64,000 nucleotides of DNA from Elusimicrobiota bacterium. GTDB lineage: Bacteria; Elusimicrobiota; Elusimicrobia; UBA1565; UBA9628. Position 1 is the stretch's first letter. Every line of letters starts with the position of its first letter. A program made the translations under genes and the position numbers. The DNA is taken from the NCBI GenBank assembly GCA_016182905.1, contig JACPFR010000014.1, positions 1 to 64,000 of the forward strand. Reading direction: 5' to 3'. This document shows, piece after piece, positions 46,877-55,597 of this stretch. Below the pieces are notes generated by a model. That model was not told where the DNA came from and did not search any database. It worked only from the letters and a program-made list of their open reading frames with translations.

Positions 46877-47733
46877 AGAAGGCCGCGCCGAAGAAGATCT
46901 TCGTCATCACCGGCGTTTCGGGCGCGGGCAAGAGCCAGGCGCTCAAGGTGTTCGAGGACTTCGGCTGGTTCTGCGTCGACAACCTCCCGATCGCGCTGCT
47001 CGACGAGTTCGCGGCCTTCGTGCAGAAGTCGCCGGCGATGACGCGCGTGGCGCTGGGCATGGACGTCCGCGAGGGCAAGGTCCTCGGCGCGCTGCCGCCG
47101 CTGCTGCGGCGCCTGAAGAGCCAGGGCCTCGACGTCAACGTCCTGTTCATCGACGCGGCGGACGCGACGGTCATCCACCGCTTCTCGGAGACGCGCCACC
47201 GCCACCCGCTCGGCGGCAAGATCGCCGACGCGGTCAAGCAGGAGCGCCGCCTCCTCGCCCCGATCAAGGGCGCGGCCGACAAGGTCATCGACACGACGCG
47301 CCTGACGCTCGGCGAGCTCAAGGAGAAGATCTCCGAGACGCTCGGCCTGACGCTCACCCGGGAGATGACCTTGCAGGTCGTCAGCTTCGGCTACAAGCAC
47401 GGCATGCCGATCGACGCGGACATCGTCATGGACGTCCGCTTCCTGCCGAACCCGCATTACCTGTCCGCCCTGCGCAAGAAGACCGGCCTCGACGAGCCCG
47501 TGCAGAAATACATCCTGGCCCAGCCCGTGGCCCGCAGGTTCCTCAACGACTGGCATAAGCTCATCTCGACCTTGCTCCCGCACTACGTGCGCGAGGGGAA
47601 ATCCTACCTGACGATCGCCATCGGCTGCACCGGCGGCCGCCACCGGAGCGTGTTCTGCACGCGCTGGCTCGCGCAGAAGCTCCGCGCGACCGGCCACCCG
47701 GTCCAGGAGTTCCACCGGGACGTCACGCTGTGA
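46873..47733 (+). CDS. rapZ: RNase adapter/GTPase RapZ-like protein
   Basis: A 286-residue P-loop protein. Walker A is GVSGAGKS at 14-21, the CVDNLPIALLDEF segment follows, and a C-terminal domain carries TIAIGCTGGRHRSVF, the family signature. RapZ in E. coli senses glucosamine-6-phosphate and controls a small RNA; in other bacteria it links the cell wall with PTS. The start overlaps the hprK stop (ATGA), and its stop overlaps the EIIA start (GTGA). Confidence 0.96.
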   Translation: MKKAAPKKIFVITGVSGAGKSQALKVFEDFGWFCVDNLPIALLDEFAAFVQKSPAMTRVALGMDVREGKVLGALPPLLRRLKSQGLDVNVLFIDAADATVIHRFSETRHRHPLGGKIADAVKQERRLLAPIKGAADKVIDTTRLTLGELKEKISETLGLTLTREMTLQVVSFGYKHGMPIDADIVMDVRFLPNPHYLSALRKKTGLDEPVQKYILAQPVARRFLNDWHKLISTLLPHYVREGKSYLTIAIGCTGGRHRSVFCTRWLAQKLRATGHPVQEFHRDVTL

Positions 47734-48149
47734 TCAATTTCATCGTCGTGACCCACGGGGAGTTCGGCGCGTACCTCGTCGAGGCCGCGGAAGGCATCGT
47801 CGGCCGCCAGGCCCAGGGCGTGCGCGTCGTGGCCACCTCCTCGCGCCAGTCGATCGAGGACATCCGGCGCCGCATCGAGCGCGCGCTGGCCGAGCTCGCC
47901 GGCCCGGACGGCGTGCTGGTGTTCACCGACATGCCGGGCGGCACGCCCAACAACGTGTCCTTCCCGCTGATCCGCGACGAGAAGAACGTCGAGATGATCA
48001 GCGGCGTCAACCTCTACATGCTCGTCTCCGCCTTCAGCGGCCGCTCTCAGCTGCCGCTGCCGCGCCTCGTCGAGAAGGTCGTCGCCGACGGGCAGAAGTC
48101 GATCAAGGACATCCGCGCGATGTTCGTCGCCGCGGTGGGGACCCGCTGA
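47730..48149 (+). CDS. PTS mannose-family EIIA
   Basis: A 139-residue EIIA domain (ManXa type). The phospho-accepting His9 lies in VVTHGEFG, followed by ALAELAGPDGVLVFTDMPGG and TPNNVSF, a conserved stretch. It passes phosphate from HPr to EIIB. GTG start, coupled to rapZ; the stop TGA shares a base with the EIIB start (TGATG). Confidence 0.95.
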   Translation: MINFIVVTHGEFGAYLVEAAEGIVGRQAQGVRVVATSSRQSIEDIRRRIERALAELAGPDGVLVFTDMPGGTPNNVSFPLIRDEKNVEMISGVNLYMLVSAFSGRSQLPLPRLVEKVVADGQKSIKDIRAMFVAAVGTR

Positions 48150-48631
48150 TGGGCGTCACCTTACTCCGCGTCGACGACCGCCTCATCCACGGCCAGGTGG
48201 TCGAGGGCTGGGTGCCCTTCCTCAATGTGGACCTCGTCGTCGTCGTCTCCGACGCCGCGGCCGCCGACGAGATCCAGACCGCGCTGATGAAGATGGCGCT
48301 TCCCGCGTCCGTCGGCCTTCTCGTCCTTCCGGTCGCCGAGGCGGCCGCCTCCTTGACGTCCCCGCGGATGGCCGCTCGATCGGCGCTGGTCCTCGTTCCC
48401 GGCCCCGCCGAGGCCCTGGCCCTCGTCGAGAAGGGCCTGACGGTCGACCGGATCAACGTCGGCGGCCTCCACTACACGGTCGGCAAGGTCCAGCTCGGCC
48501 GCGCCCTCTTCCTCGACGAGAAAGACCGGCTCGCGCTGCGCGCTCTCGCGGCGAAGGGCGTCCGCCTCGAAGGGCGCGCGCTTCCCGGCGACGCCGAGGA
48601 AGACTTGACCGCCGCGCTGGAGGGCCGATGA
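48149..48631 (+). CDS. PTS mannose-family EIIB
   Basis: A 160-residue EIIB domain of the mannose/sorbose type. The phospho-accepting His14 is in RVDDRLIHGQVVEGW, and the conserved NVGGLHY follows at about 108. EIIA and EIIB are separate genes, unlike ManX of E. coli. It overlaps the EIIC start by 4 bp (ATGA). Confidence 0.95.
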   Translation: MGVTLLRVDDRLIHGQVVEGWVPFLNVDLVVVVSDAAAADEIQTALMKMALPASVGLLVLPVAEAAASLTSPRMAARSALVLVPGPAEALALVEKGLTVDRINVGGLHYTVGKVQLGRALFLDEKDRLALRALAAKGVRLEGRALPGDAEEDLTAALEGR

Positions 48632-49224
48632 GCGCCGCCGCCGCCTGCGCCGTGCTGGCCGTGCTCGAGCTCGACGCGGTCCTGGTCGCGCAGACCATGG
48701 TCTCGCGCCCGCTCATCGTGGGCGCGGTGCTCGGCGCGCTGACGGGCCAGGCGCAGGCCGGGATGCTGTTCGGCGCGGCGTTCGAGCTGTTGAGCCTGTG
48801 CGACCTTCCCGTCGGCGGCTGCCTGACCTGGTCGGCGCCGGTCGCGGCGGGCACGGCGACGGCGCTCGCGGGCCGCGGGACGTCGTTCTCCCTCTGCTTC
48901 CTCGGCGGCGTCGCCGCCGGCGTCCTCCACGCCCGGGCGGAGGCCTTCGAGCGAGCCCGCCGCGCGTCGACCGGAGACGCCCTCGTCCGGCGCGCGGAGG
49001 CGGGCGGCCCGGCCCTCGGACGGGCCCTGGGCTCCTCGATCGCCCTGCACGCGGCGATGACCTTCGCGGTGGCCGGGGCGGTCGTCGCCGCCGTCGGCGC
49101 CGTGGACCGGGCCTGGTGGGCGGGCGCGCCCGCGGTCCTCCAGGGCGGCGCGGCGCTCGCGGCCTCGAGCGCGCCGTGGATCGGCCTGTCCGGACTCGCG
49201 GCCTGGGGGCTGAAGCGCTCATGA
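48628..49224 (+). CDS. PTS mannose-family EIIC, short
   Basis: A 198-residue membrane protein with an LELDAVLVAQTMVSRPLIVG motif, QAQAGMLFGAAFELLSLCDL and a PVGGCLTWSA stretch. EIIC of the mannose family is about 260 residues; here one or two helices seem missing at the C-terminus. It may still form a channel with EIID. Overlaps both neighbours (ATGA). Confidence 0.9.
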   Translation: MSAAAACAVLAVLELDAVLVAQTMVSRPLIVGAVLGALTGQAQAGMLFGAAFELLSLCDLPVGGCLTWSAPVAAGTATALAGRGTSFSLCFLGGVAAGVLHARAEAFERARRASTGDALVRRAEAGGPALGRALGSSIALHAAMTFAVAGAVVAAVGAVDRAWWAGAPAVLQGGAALAASSAPWIGLSGLAAWGLKRS

Positions 49225-50009
49225 GCCTGCCCGTCATGACGCCGCGGATGAAGGCTCGGATCGCCGGGCGGCTGCTGCTGCTCCAGGCGCGTTGGGACCC
49301 CGCGCGGATGCAGGGCTCCGGCTTCGCCTTCGCCCTCGACCCGTGGCTCGAAGCCTGTTGGGCGGCCGAGCCGGCGGCTCTATCCGCCGCCCGCGGGCGC
49401 CATCTGGAGTATTTCAACACGCATCCGGTCGCGGCGTGGCTGGCCGCGGGCGTCGTCTGCCGCCAGGAGGCCGCGGCGGCCGCGCTGACGGGCGCGGCGC
49501 GCGAGGCGGCGATCGCCCGGCTCGTGACGCAGAAGGCGTCGCTCGGCGCGTCGCTCGCCGGCCTGTACGACTCGTTCTTCTGGGGCGGCCTGCGCCCCGC
49601 GAGCGCCTTGGCGGGCATACTCGCCGCGCAGGGGGCCTACTGGCTCGGACTGCCTCACGCTCCGGCCTGGGCGGCGGCGACCGCGCTGTGCGTCTACAAC
49701 GTCCCGGCCCTGGCCGCGCGGGCGTACGGCCTGCAGCGCGGGCTCGCCGAGGGCGAGCGCGCCGTGATCGCCCTCACCCGCCTTCCCGTCCAATCCTGGA
49801 TCGCGGGCCTGCGCCGGGCGACGGTCGGCGGCGCCATGGCGTCGTTCGCGATCGCCGCGGGGCTCCTCGGCGTCGGCGACCGCCTCACGGCGGCGCTGAC
49901 CTTCGCCGCGGGGCTCGTCCTCACCTGGCGCGGGGTGTCCCCTCTCGCCCAGCTCGGGTTCGCGGGCCTCGGCGGCATGGCCGCCGCGGCCGCGGGGGTC
50001 CGGCCGTGA
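49221..50009 (+). CDS. PTS mannose-family EIID
   Basis: A 262-residue membrane protein. The early segment LLLLQARWDPARMQGSGFAF and the HLEYFNTHP motif match EIID (FNT/FNxHP), followed by GLYDSFFWGGLRP (DS.FWG.LRP) and four hydrophobic helices near the C-terminus. EIID has a substrate-gating role beside EIIC. The ATG lies at the EIIC stop (ATGA) and the HPr gene starts at its own stop. Confidence 0.93.
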   Translation: MSLPVMTPRMKARIAGRLLLLQARWDPARMQGSGFAFALDPWLEACWAAEPAALSAARGRHLEYFNTHPVAAWLAAGVVCRQEAAAAALTGAAREAAIARLVTQKASLGASLAGLYDSFFWGGLRPASALAGILAAQGAYWLGLPHAPAWAAATALCVYNVPALAARAYGLQRGLAEGERAVIALTRLPVQSWIAGLRRATVGGAMASFAIAAGLLGVGDRLTAALTFAAGLVLTWRGVSPLAQLGFAGLGGMAAAAAGVRP

Positions 50010-50272
50010 TGGAAAAAACCATGACGATCAAGAACCGCATGGGCCTGCACGCGAGGCCCGCGGCGATGTTCGTCCAGGAAGCGGGCAAGTTCAAGAGCCA
50101 GATCTACGTCGTCAAGGACGGCCTCCAGGTCAACGGCAAGAGCGTGATGGGCCTCATGCTTCTGGCCGCGGAGAGCGGCTCCAAGCTCACTATCAAGGCC
50201 GACGGCCCCGACGAGGCGAAAGCCATCGAGGCCCTGGAAAAACTTTTCGAGCGCCGGTTCGATGAGACTTAA
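50009..50272 (+). CDS. ptsH: Phosphocarrier protein HPr
   Basis: An 87-residue HPr. The phosphorylation site His14 is in MGLHARPAA, and the regulatory Ser45 in VNGKSVMGLM, the site for HprK. The ATG at 50009 shares a base with the EIID stop; the GTG at 50006, in frame, is a less likely alternative. The copies of HPr and HprK in one operon predict seryl phosphorylation as a carbon signal. Confidence 0.96.
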   Translation: MEKTMTIKNRMGLHARPAAMFVQEAGKFKSQIYVVKDGLQVNGKSVMGLMLLAAESGSKLTIKADGPDEAKAIEALEKLFERRFDET

Positions 50273-50284
50273 CGAACGAATGAA

Positions 50285-50384
50285 CCACAAAGACACAAAG
50301 ACACAAAGAACGAAAAGAATGGTAACGGCAACGCGCGTTGCTGTTAACCCTTCCGCCGTTCCTGGTGTCTTGGTGTCTTTGTGG
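50285..50384. repeat. Inverted repeat, CCACAAAGACAC family, copy 2
   Basis: A 100-bp imperfect inverted repeat whose outer arms begin CCACAAAGACACAAAG and end CTTTGTGG, with a GTTAAC-containing inner hairpin. The arms match those at 7967-8060. It lies between ptsH and ptsI, two genes on the same strand, so if it terminates transcription it would separate EI from HPr. Confidence 0.85.
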
Positions 50385-50413
50385 TCAAATCCGTTCCCGT
50401 CGGGGGCTTTCTC

Positions 50414-52135
50414 TTGATCGTTATCAAAGGGATAGCCGCCAGCCCCGGGATCGCGATCGGCCGCGCGTACGTGGTCGAGGACGAGGACATCGTCGTCGAG
50501 CGCGTGGAGATCCCGCGCGACAAGATCAAGGAGGAGGTCCGCCGCTTCAAGGTCGCGCAGAAGGCGACCCACCGCGACCTCGACTCCGCCGAGCAGAAGG
50601 TGCTCAAGGTCCTCGGCAAGCACCACGCCAAGCTCATCGACGCCCACCGCCTCATCCTGAAGGACTCGCTGATCACGCACGACGTGCCCAAGCGCATCCA
50701 GGAGGAGGGCGTCAACGCCGAGTTCGCGCTCTCCGAGGCCCTCGAGCAGGTCAACAGGCAATTCGAGCGCATGGAGGACGAGTTCTTCCGCGAGCGCCGC
50801 CACGACCTGTTCGACGTCGGCAAGCGCCTCCTCCTCCACCTGATGAAGCGCCAGAAGCGCTCGCTGGCGGACATCGACGAGGAGTGCATCCTCATCTCCC
50901 GCAACCTGCTGCCCTCCGACACGATGGGCCTCAAGGAGACGAAGATCATCGGCTTCGCCACCGACCTCGGCGGCAAGACGAGCCACACGGCCATCCTCGC
51001 CCAGAGCCTCGAGATCACCGCGGTCGTCGGCCTCTCCGACGTCAGCCGGCGGGTGCGCACGGGCGACACGGTCATCCTCGACGGCGAGCAGGGCCTCGTC
51101 ATCATCAACCCCGGCCCCGAGACCGTCGCCAAGTACGAGAAGGTCCAATCGCGGGCCGAGGCCGAGGAGCGCTCTCTCGAGACGCTGAAGGGACAGCCCG
51201 CCGTCACGCTCGACGGCCGGGCGTTCAAGCTCGAGGCGAACCTCGACTCCCCCGAGGAGCTCAAGAACGTCGTCTCCCTGCAGGTCGACGGCGTCGGCCT
51301 CTTCCGCACCGAGTACCTCTTCCTCAACCGCACCGAGCCGCCCTCCGAGGAGGAGCAGGTCAAGGCGTACGCCGCCGCCGTCAAGGCGCTCGAGACCCGC
51401 GAGGTCATCATCCGCACGGCCGACATCGGCGGCGACCGCCTCTCCATGCTCGGCATCGAGGGGCCGAAGAACGAGACGAACCCGTTCATGGGCCTGCGCG
51501 GCGTCCGGCTCTTCCTGCGCCACCTCGACCTGTTCAAGACGCAGCTGCGCGCGATCCTGCGCGCCTCGCTCAAGGGCAAGGTCCGCGTGATGATCCCGAT
51601 GGTCTCCGCCGTCGGCGAGGTCCTCGCCGCGCGGCGCCTGCTCGAGCAGGCGCGCGCCGAGCTCGCGGCGGAAGGCGTGGTCTTCAAGGAGGAGCTCGAG
51701 CTCGGCATCATGGTCGAGATCCCCTCGACGGCGATCCTTCTCGACGCGTTCCTGCCGCACGTGGACTTCGTCTCCATCGGCACGAACGACCTCATTCAAT
51801 ACACGCTGGCTGTCGACCGCATCAACGAGAACGTCACCCATCTCTACGACCCGTACCATCCCGCCGTCATCACCTTGCTCGACTCGATCGTGCGCGCGGC
51901 GCACGCCAAGGGCAAGTGGGTCGGCGTGTGCGGCGAGATGACCTCGGACCCGCGCGCGGTGCCGCTGCTCGTCGGGCTCGGCGTCGACGCGATGAGCGTC
52001 TCGCCGCGCATGTTCCTGCGCGTCAAGCAGACGATCCGCGGCCTCAAGCACGAGTCGATGAAGCGCCTCGTGGCGAAAGCGATCGCCTGCGCCGAGTCGG
52101 ACGAAGTCCGGCGACTGCTCGAGCAGAACCCCTAG
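50414..52135 (+). CDS. ptsI: PTS enzyme I
   Basis: A 573-residue phosphoenolpyruvate-protein phosphotransferase. The active-site His191 is in GGKTSHTAILAQSLEI, and the C-terminal PEP-binding domain has GVGLFRTEYLF, SIGTNDLIQYTLAVDR and GVCGEMTSDP. It phosphorylates HPr. A TTG start at 50414 (MIVIKGIAASPGIAIG) matches other EI proteins; a GTG at 50381 lies inside the repeat and would add 11 odd residues. Confidence 0.95.
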   Translation: MIVIKGIAASPGIAIGRAYVVEDEDIVVERVEIPRDKIKEEVRRFKVAQKATHRDLDSAEQKVLKVLGKHHAKLIDAHRLILKDSLITHDVPKRIQEEGVNAEFALSEALEQVNRQFERMEDEFFRERRHDLFDVGKRLLLHLMKRQKRSLADIDEECILISRNLLPSDTMGLKETKIIGFATDLGGKTSHTAILAQSLEITAVVGLSDVSRRVRTGDTVILDGEQGLVIINPGPETVAKYEKVQSRAEAEERSLETLKGQPAVTLDGRAFKLEANLDSPEELKNVVSLQVDGVGLFRTEYLFLNRTEPPSEEEQVKAYAAAVKALETREVIIRTADIGGDRLSMLGIEGPKNETNPFMGLRGVRLFLRHLDLFKTQLRAILRASLKGKVRVMIPMVSAVGEVLAARRLLEQARAELAAEGVVFKEELELGIMVEIPSTAILLDAFLPHVDFVSIGTNDLIQYTLAVDRINENVTHLYDPYHPAVITLLDSIVRAAHAKGKWVGVCGEMTSDPRAVPLLVGLGVDAMSVSPRMFLRVKQTIRGLKHESMKRLVAKAIACAESDEVRRLLEQNP

Positions 52136-52141
52136 GACACC

Positions 52142-53950
52142 ATGAGCGCCCCCGACCGCATCCGAAATTTCTCCATCATCGCCCATATCGACCACGGCAA
52201 ATCCACCTTGGCGGACCGCCTGCTCGAGATGACCGGCACCATCGCCCGCCGCGACATGCAGGCCCAGATCATGGACTCGATGGAGCTCGAGCGCGAGCGC
52301 GGCATCACGATCAAGGCCAAGGCCGTGCGCATGGACTACGCCGCGCCCGACGGCCAGCAGTGGCTGCTCAACCTCATCGACACGCCCGGCCACGTGGACT
52401 TCACCTACGAGGTCAGCCGCGCGCTCGCCGCCTGCGAGGGCGCACTGCTCGTCGTCGACGCCACGCAGGGCGTCCAGGCGCAGACCTTGGCCAACGCGAC
52501 GCTCGCCCAAGCGGTCGGTCTGCGCATCATCCCGGTCATCAACAAGATCGACCTTCCGTCGTCCGACGTCGACGGGACCCTGGAGCAGATCTTCGACGTG
52601 CTCAAGATCGTGGAGGACCCCGTCCTGATCTCCGCGAAGAGCGGCGAGGGCTGCCAGGCGGTCCTCGACGCGGTCGTCCGGGAGATCCCCGCCCCGGCCG
52701 GAGACCCGAAGGCCCCGCTCTCCGCGCTGATCTTCGACTCCTCCTACTCCACCTTCCGCGGCGTGATCCTGCTCGTGCGCGTCGTCGACGGCACGATGAA
52801 GAAGGGCATGCGCGTGAAGTTCTTCTCCACCGGCACCGAGGCGATCGTCGAGGAGGTCGGCTTCCTCAAGCCCAAGATGGTCCCCGCCGACACGCTCGGC
52901 GCCGGCGAGGCCGGCTACCTGATCTGCGGCATCAAGGACATCCACACCGTGCGCGTCGGCGACACGGTCATGGAGAAGGACCGTCCGCTGACGGCTCCCC
53001 TGCCGGGCTATAAAGAAGCCAAGCCGGTCGTCTTCGCCGGCATCTTCCCGATCGACCAGACCGAGTACACGGCCCTCAAGTACGCCCTCGACAAGCTCAA
53101 CCTGGAGGACTCGTCCTTCAACTACATGGCCGACTCCTCGCAGGCGCTCGGCTTCGGCTACCGCCTCGGCTTCCTCGGCCTGCTGCACATGGACATCGTC
53201 AAGGAGCGTCTCACCCGCGAGTTCGGCCTCGACCTGATCGTGACCGCGCCGAACGTCATCTATCGCGTGCAGACCTACGAAGGCAAGTGGATCGTCATCG
53301 ACAACCCGGCCAAGTTCCCCGAGCACGGCTTCATCAAGACCATCGAGGAGCCCTACGTCCTGCTGACCATCGTGCTGCCCATCGAGCACCAGGAGCCGGT
53401 CCTCAACCTCATCAAGGAGCGCCGCGGCGTGTACGTCGGCATCGAGTACCTCTCGCCCACGCGCATGCTCATCAAGTACGAGCTGCCGCTTGCCGAGATG
53501 GTCGTCAACTTCTACGACCGCCTCAAGTCGGTCTCCAAGGGCTACGCGACGCTCGACTACCAGCCGATCGGCGACCGCGAGTCGGACATGGTCAAGCTCG
53601 AGATCCTCATCCACGCCGAGCCCGTCGACGCGCTCTCCCAGATCGTGCACCGCGACAAGGCGCAGGACGTCGCGCGCAAGCTCTGCGAGAAGCTCAAGGA
53701 GCTCATCGACCGCCAGAACTTCGAGGTGGCGATCCAGGGCCGCGTCAACGGCAAGATCATCGCGCGCGAGACGATCGGCGCCAAGCGCAAGGACGTCATC
53801 GCCAAGTGCTACGGCGGCGACATCACGCGCAAGAAGAAATTGCTGGGCAAGCAGAAGGAAGGAAAGAAGCGGGCCAAGCTGATCGGCTCCGTCGAGGTCC
53901 CCCAAGAGGCGTTCCTCGCGGTGCTCAAGATCGACGAGGACGCCGGCTAG
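52142..53950 (+). CDS. lepA: Elongation factor 4 (LepA)
   Basis: A 602-residue translational GTPase. G motifs: AHIDHGKSTLADRLLE (G1), RGITIKAKAVRM (G2), DTPGHVDF (G3), NKIDLP (G4) and SAKSGEG (G5). The LepA-specific C-terminal domain is present. LepA binds ribosomes and back-translocates or assists initiation. Starts 6 bp after ptsI. Length is usual (about 600). Confidence 0.97.
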   Translation: MSAPDRIRNFSIIAHIDHGKSTLADRLLEMTGTIARRDMQAQIMDSMELERERGITIKAKAVRMDYAAPDGQQWLLNLIDTPGHVDFTYEVSRALAACEGALLVVDATQGVQAQTLANATLAQAVGLRIIPVINKIDLPSSDVDGTLEQIFDVLKIVEDPVLISAKSGEGCQAVLDAVVREIPAPAGDPKAPLSALIFDSSYSTFRGVILLVRVVDGTMKKGMRVKFFSTGTEAIVEEVGFLKPKMVPADTLGAGEAGYLICGIKDIHTVRVGDTVMEKDRPLTAPLPGYKEAKPVVFAGIFPIDQTEYTALKYALDKLNLEDSSFNYMADSSQALGFGYRLGFLGLLHMDIVKERLTREFGLDLIVTAPNVIYRVQTYEGKWIVIDNPAKFPEHGFIKTIEEPYVLLTIVLPIEHQEPVLNLIKERRGVYVGIEYLSPTRMLIKYELPLAEMVVNFYDRLKSVSKGYATLDYQPIGDRESDMVKLEILIHAEPVDALSQIVHRDKAQDVARKLCEKLKELIDRQNFEVAIQGRVNGKIIARETIGAKRKDVIAKCYGGDITRKKKLLGKQKEGKKRAKLIGSVEVPQEAFLAVLKIDEDAG

Positions 53951-53979
53951 CCCGAGCGGCGCCTGTAACGAGGAATTTC

Positions 53980-54981
53980 ATGGAAGAACGGTTGCTTTTC
54001 GTCGGCGTCTCTCTCGGTCTCTTCGCCTGGCACTCCCGCCGCTGGAAGGACCGCGGCGGCCCCGTCTCCCCGCTCCAGTCGGCGCTGTGGCACGCGCTGT
54101 TCTACGCGATCGCGGCCTTCTCCATCGTCATGATCCTGACCATGGTGTTCGAGGGCCGCACCAAGGTCATCGCGCTGTGGGCGCGCGTCCTGCGCGTGGG
54201 CGACCTCCTGCCCGCGCTCACGGCCGCCGCCGTCTTCGCCACCATCGGCTTCTGGCGCGCCTGGTCCAAGGGCGAGAGCGTGGAGAGCCGCCGCTTCTAC
54301 CTCGACGACGACCTGGAGTGGGCGGACACCGTGTTCTCCTCGGCCCTGCTCGCCTGGGTCCTCATGACCTTCCTCATCCAGGCGTTCAAGATCCCGTCCG
54401 GCTCGATGGAGAAGACCTTGCTCATCGGCGACCATCTCTTCGTCAACAAGTTCGTCTACGGCCTGCGCGTGCCGCTGTGGGGCAAGCGCGTCCTGCCCCT
54501 GCGCAAGGTCCAGCGCGGCGACGTCATGGTCTTCGAGTTCCCGGTCACCGACCCGCGCGACACGCACTGCGGAAAGATCAACGCGGGGGAGAACTTCATC
54601 AAGCGCGTCATCGGCCTGCCCGGCGAGACGATCACCGTCAGCGCCGGGAAGGTCATCGTCGACGGCAAGCTGATGAGCGACGAGAACTACGCCCAGTGGG
54701 ACGAGCCTTACCGCCAGCCCGAGTCGGTCCACGCCAAGGAGATCTCACCCGAGCGCTACCAGCGGCTCTGGCAGGAGCACAAGCTCGACCGCGAGCTTGG
54801 AGATATCCAGAAGGACTTCCTCGGGCCCGTGAAGGTCCCGGAGGGCGCCTACTTCATGATGGGCGACAACCGCGACCACTCCTGCGACTCGCGCTACTGG
54901 GGCCCCGTCGACGACCGCTTCATCAAGGGCAAGGCCTGGTTCATCTACTGGCCGCCGTCGCGCATGAAGGTCGTGCGCTAG
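53980..54981 (+). CDS. lepB: Signal peptidase I
   Basis: A 333-residue serine-lysine protease that removes signal peptides from secreted proteins. There are several N-terminal membrane helices in the first 135 residues (more than in typical LepB), followed by the catalytic Ser142 in IPSGSMEKTLLIGD, the catalytic Lys208 in NFIKRVIGLPGE, and the conserved GDNRDHSCDSRYWGPV. GAGGA lies 8 nt before the ATG at 53980. It sits directly after lepA, the classic lepA-lepB order. Confidence 0.95.
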   Translation: MEERLLFVGVSLGLFAWHSRRWKDRGGPVSPLQSALWHALFYAIAAFSIVMILTMVFEGRTKVIALWARVLRVGDLLPALTAAAVFATIGFWRAWSKGESVESRRFYLDDDLEWADTVFSSALLAWVLMTFLIQAFKIPSGSMEKTLLIGDHLFVNKFVYGLRVPLWGKRVLPLRKVQRGDVMVFEFPVTDPRDTHCGKINAGENFIKRVIGLPGETITVSAGKVIVDGKLMSDENYAQWDEPYRQPESVHAKEISPERYQRLWQEHKLDRELGDIQKDFLGPVKVPEGAYFMMGDNRDHSCDSRYWGPVDDRFIKGKAWFIYWPPSRMKVVR

Positions 54982-54994
54982 CGGCGGGGACATC

Positions 54995-55043
54995 GGACTC
55001 GCGCCGGTGCGAGTCCATGGCCGGCTGTTTCCGGAAACAGCCG
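54995..55043. repeat. Composite palindromic repeat, CTGTTTCCGGAAACAG family, copy 2
   Basis: A hairpin GGACTCGC-N6-GCGAGTCC (54995-55016) followed by a perfect 22-bp palindrome (55022-55043) centred on TTCC|GGAA. It matches copy 3 at 56123-56171 over both parts. It follows lepB and may aid termination. Confidence 0.8.
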
Positions 55044-55063
55044 CGAGGCAGGAAAAAACTATT

Positions 55064-55095
55064 GATAATCACTATTCCCGGGAATAGTGATTATC
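55064..55095. repeat. Perfect 32-bp palindrome overlapping the stop codon of the next minus-strand gene
   Basis: Both halves (16 bp) are exact reverse complements, centred on CCC|GGG (55077-55082), with AT-rich arms GATAATCACTATT. It overlaps the final codons of the gene at 55091-55597 (stop 55091-55093) and lies between convergent genes. A-rich sequence precedes it on the plus strand (GGAAAAAACT), so a transcript of the minus strand would form a stem followed by U residues, making it a good terminator for that gene. Confidence 0.8.
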
Positions 55096-55597
55096 CCGAG
55101 TGATTCCGGTTCGAGCGCGCCCACAGGAGCGTCACGCCGGCCATGGCCGCGGCGAAGCACGCCAAGTGAAGCGAACCCAGCCCGATCGTTCCTAATAAAG
55201 GATTGGCGTCGGACCAGGGCGCGAAGGGCCGGACGTCGCCGTGCATGAGCCCATCCAGAAAAGGATGGGAGGCTCCCCCGACCAGCCCTCCGGCGAGGAT
55301 CCCGGCCGTCGAGACCTCGGATTTCAGGAAAGGGGAAGACGCTTCCAGCCGCGCGACGGGGCCGGGAGCCAGGCGGCGCAGGCCGAGGAATAAGATCGCG
55401 GTCGCCAAACCCGCCGACGTCGCCCCGATGAAGGTATGCAGCCCGCGATGGAGAGGATATTCGTGCTTCAGGATGTGATAGAGCGTCTCGCAATCGATGA
55501 GGACCTGCGCGGCGGCGAAGGTCGTCCAGGAGAAGCGGCCGGGCGCCAGGCCTTTCACCAGCAGTCCCGGCCCGAAATGGAACGGGGTAAAGGGCAT
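55091..55597 (-). CDS. Membrane protein, DUF4184/YdjM-like hydrolase family
   Basis: A 168-residue membrane protein. It begins MPFTPFHFGPGLLVKGL, which matches the N-termini of membrane-bound metal-dependent hydrolases (DUF4184/YdjM: MPFTPFHFGPG...), and contains HRGLHTFIGAT, GGASHPFLDGLMH with conserved His and Asp residues and four hydrophobic helices. Family members may bind metal through these His/Asp residues. The biological role is unknown. It starts immediately after the stop of the next gene upstream. Confidence 0.78.
   Translation of the reverse strand: MPFTPFHFGPGLLVKGLAPGRFSWTTFAAAQVLIDCETLYHILKHEYPLHRGLHTFIGATSAGLATAILFLGLRRLAPGPVARLEASSPFLKSEVSTAGILAGGLVGGASHPFLDGLMHGDVRPFAPWSDANPLLGTIGLGSLHLACFAAAMAGVTLLWARSNRNHSG

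Noticed and set aside
49694-53905. A 1403-residue minus-strand open frame across EIID, HPr, EI and LepA
   Set aside because: It runs antisense to four well-supported genes and through the repeat at 50285-50384; its composition is that of a shadow frame.
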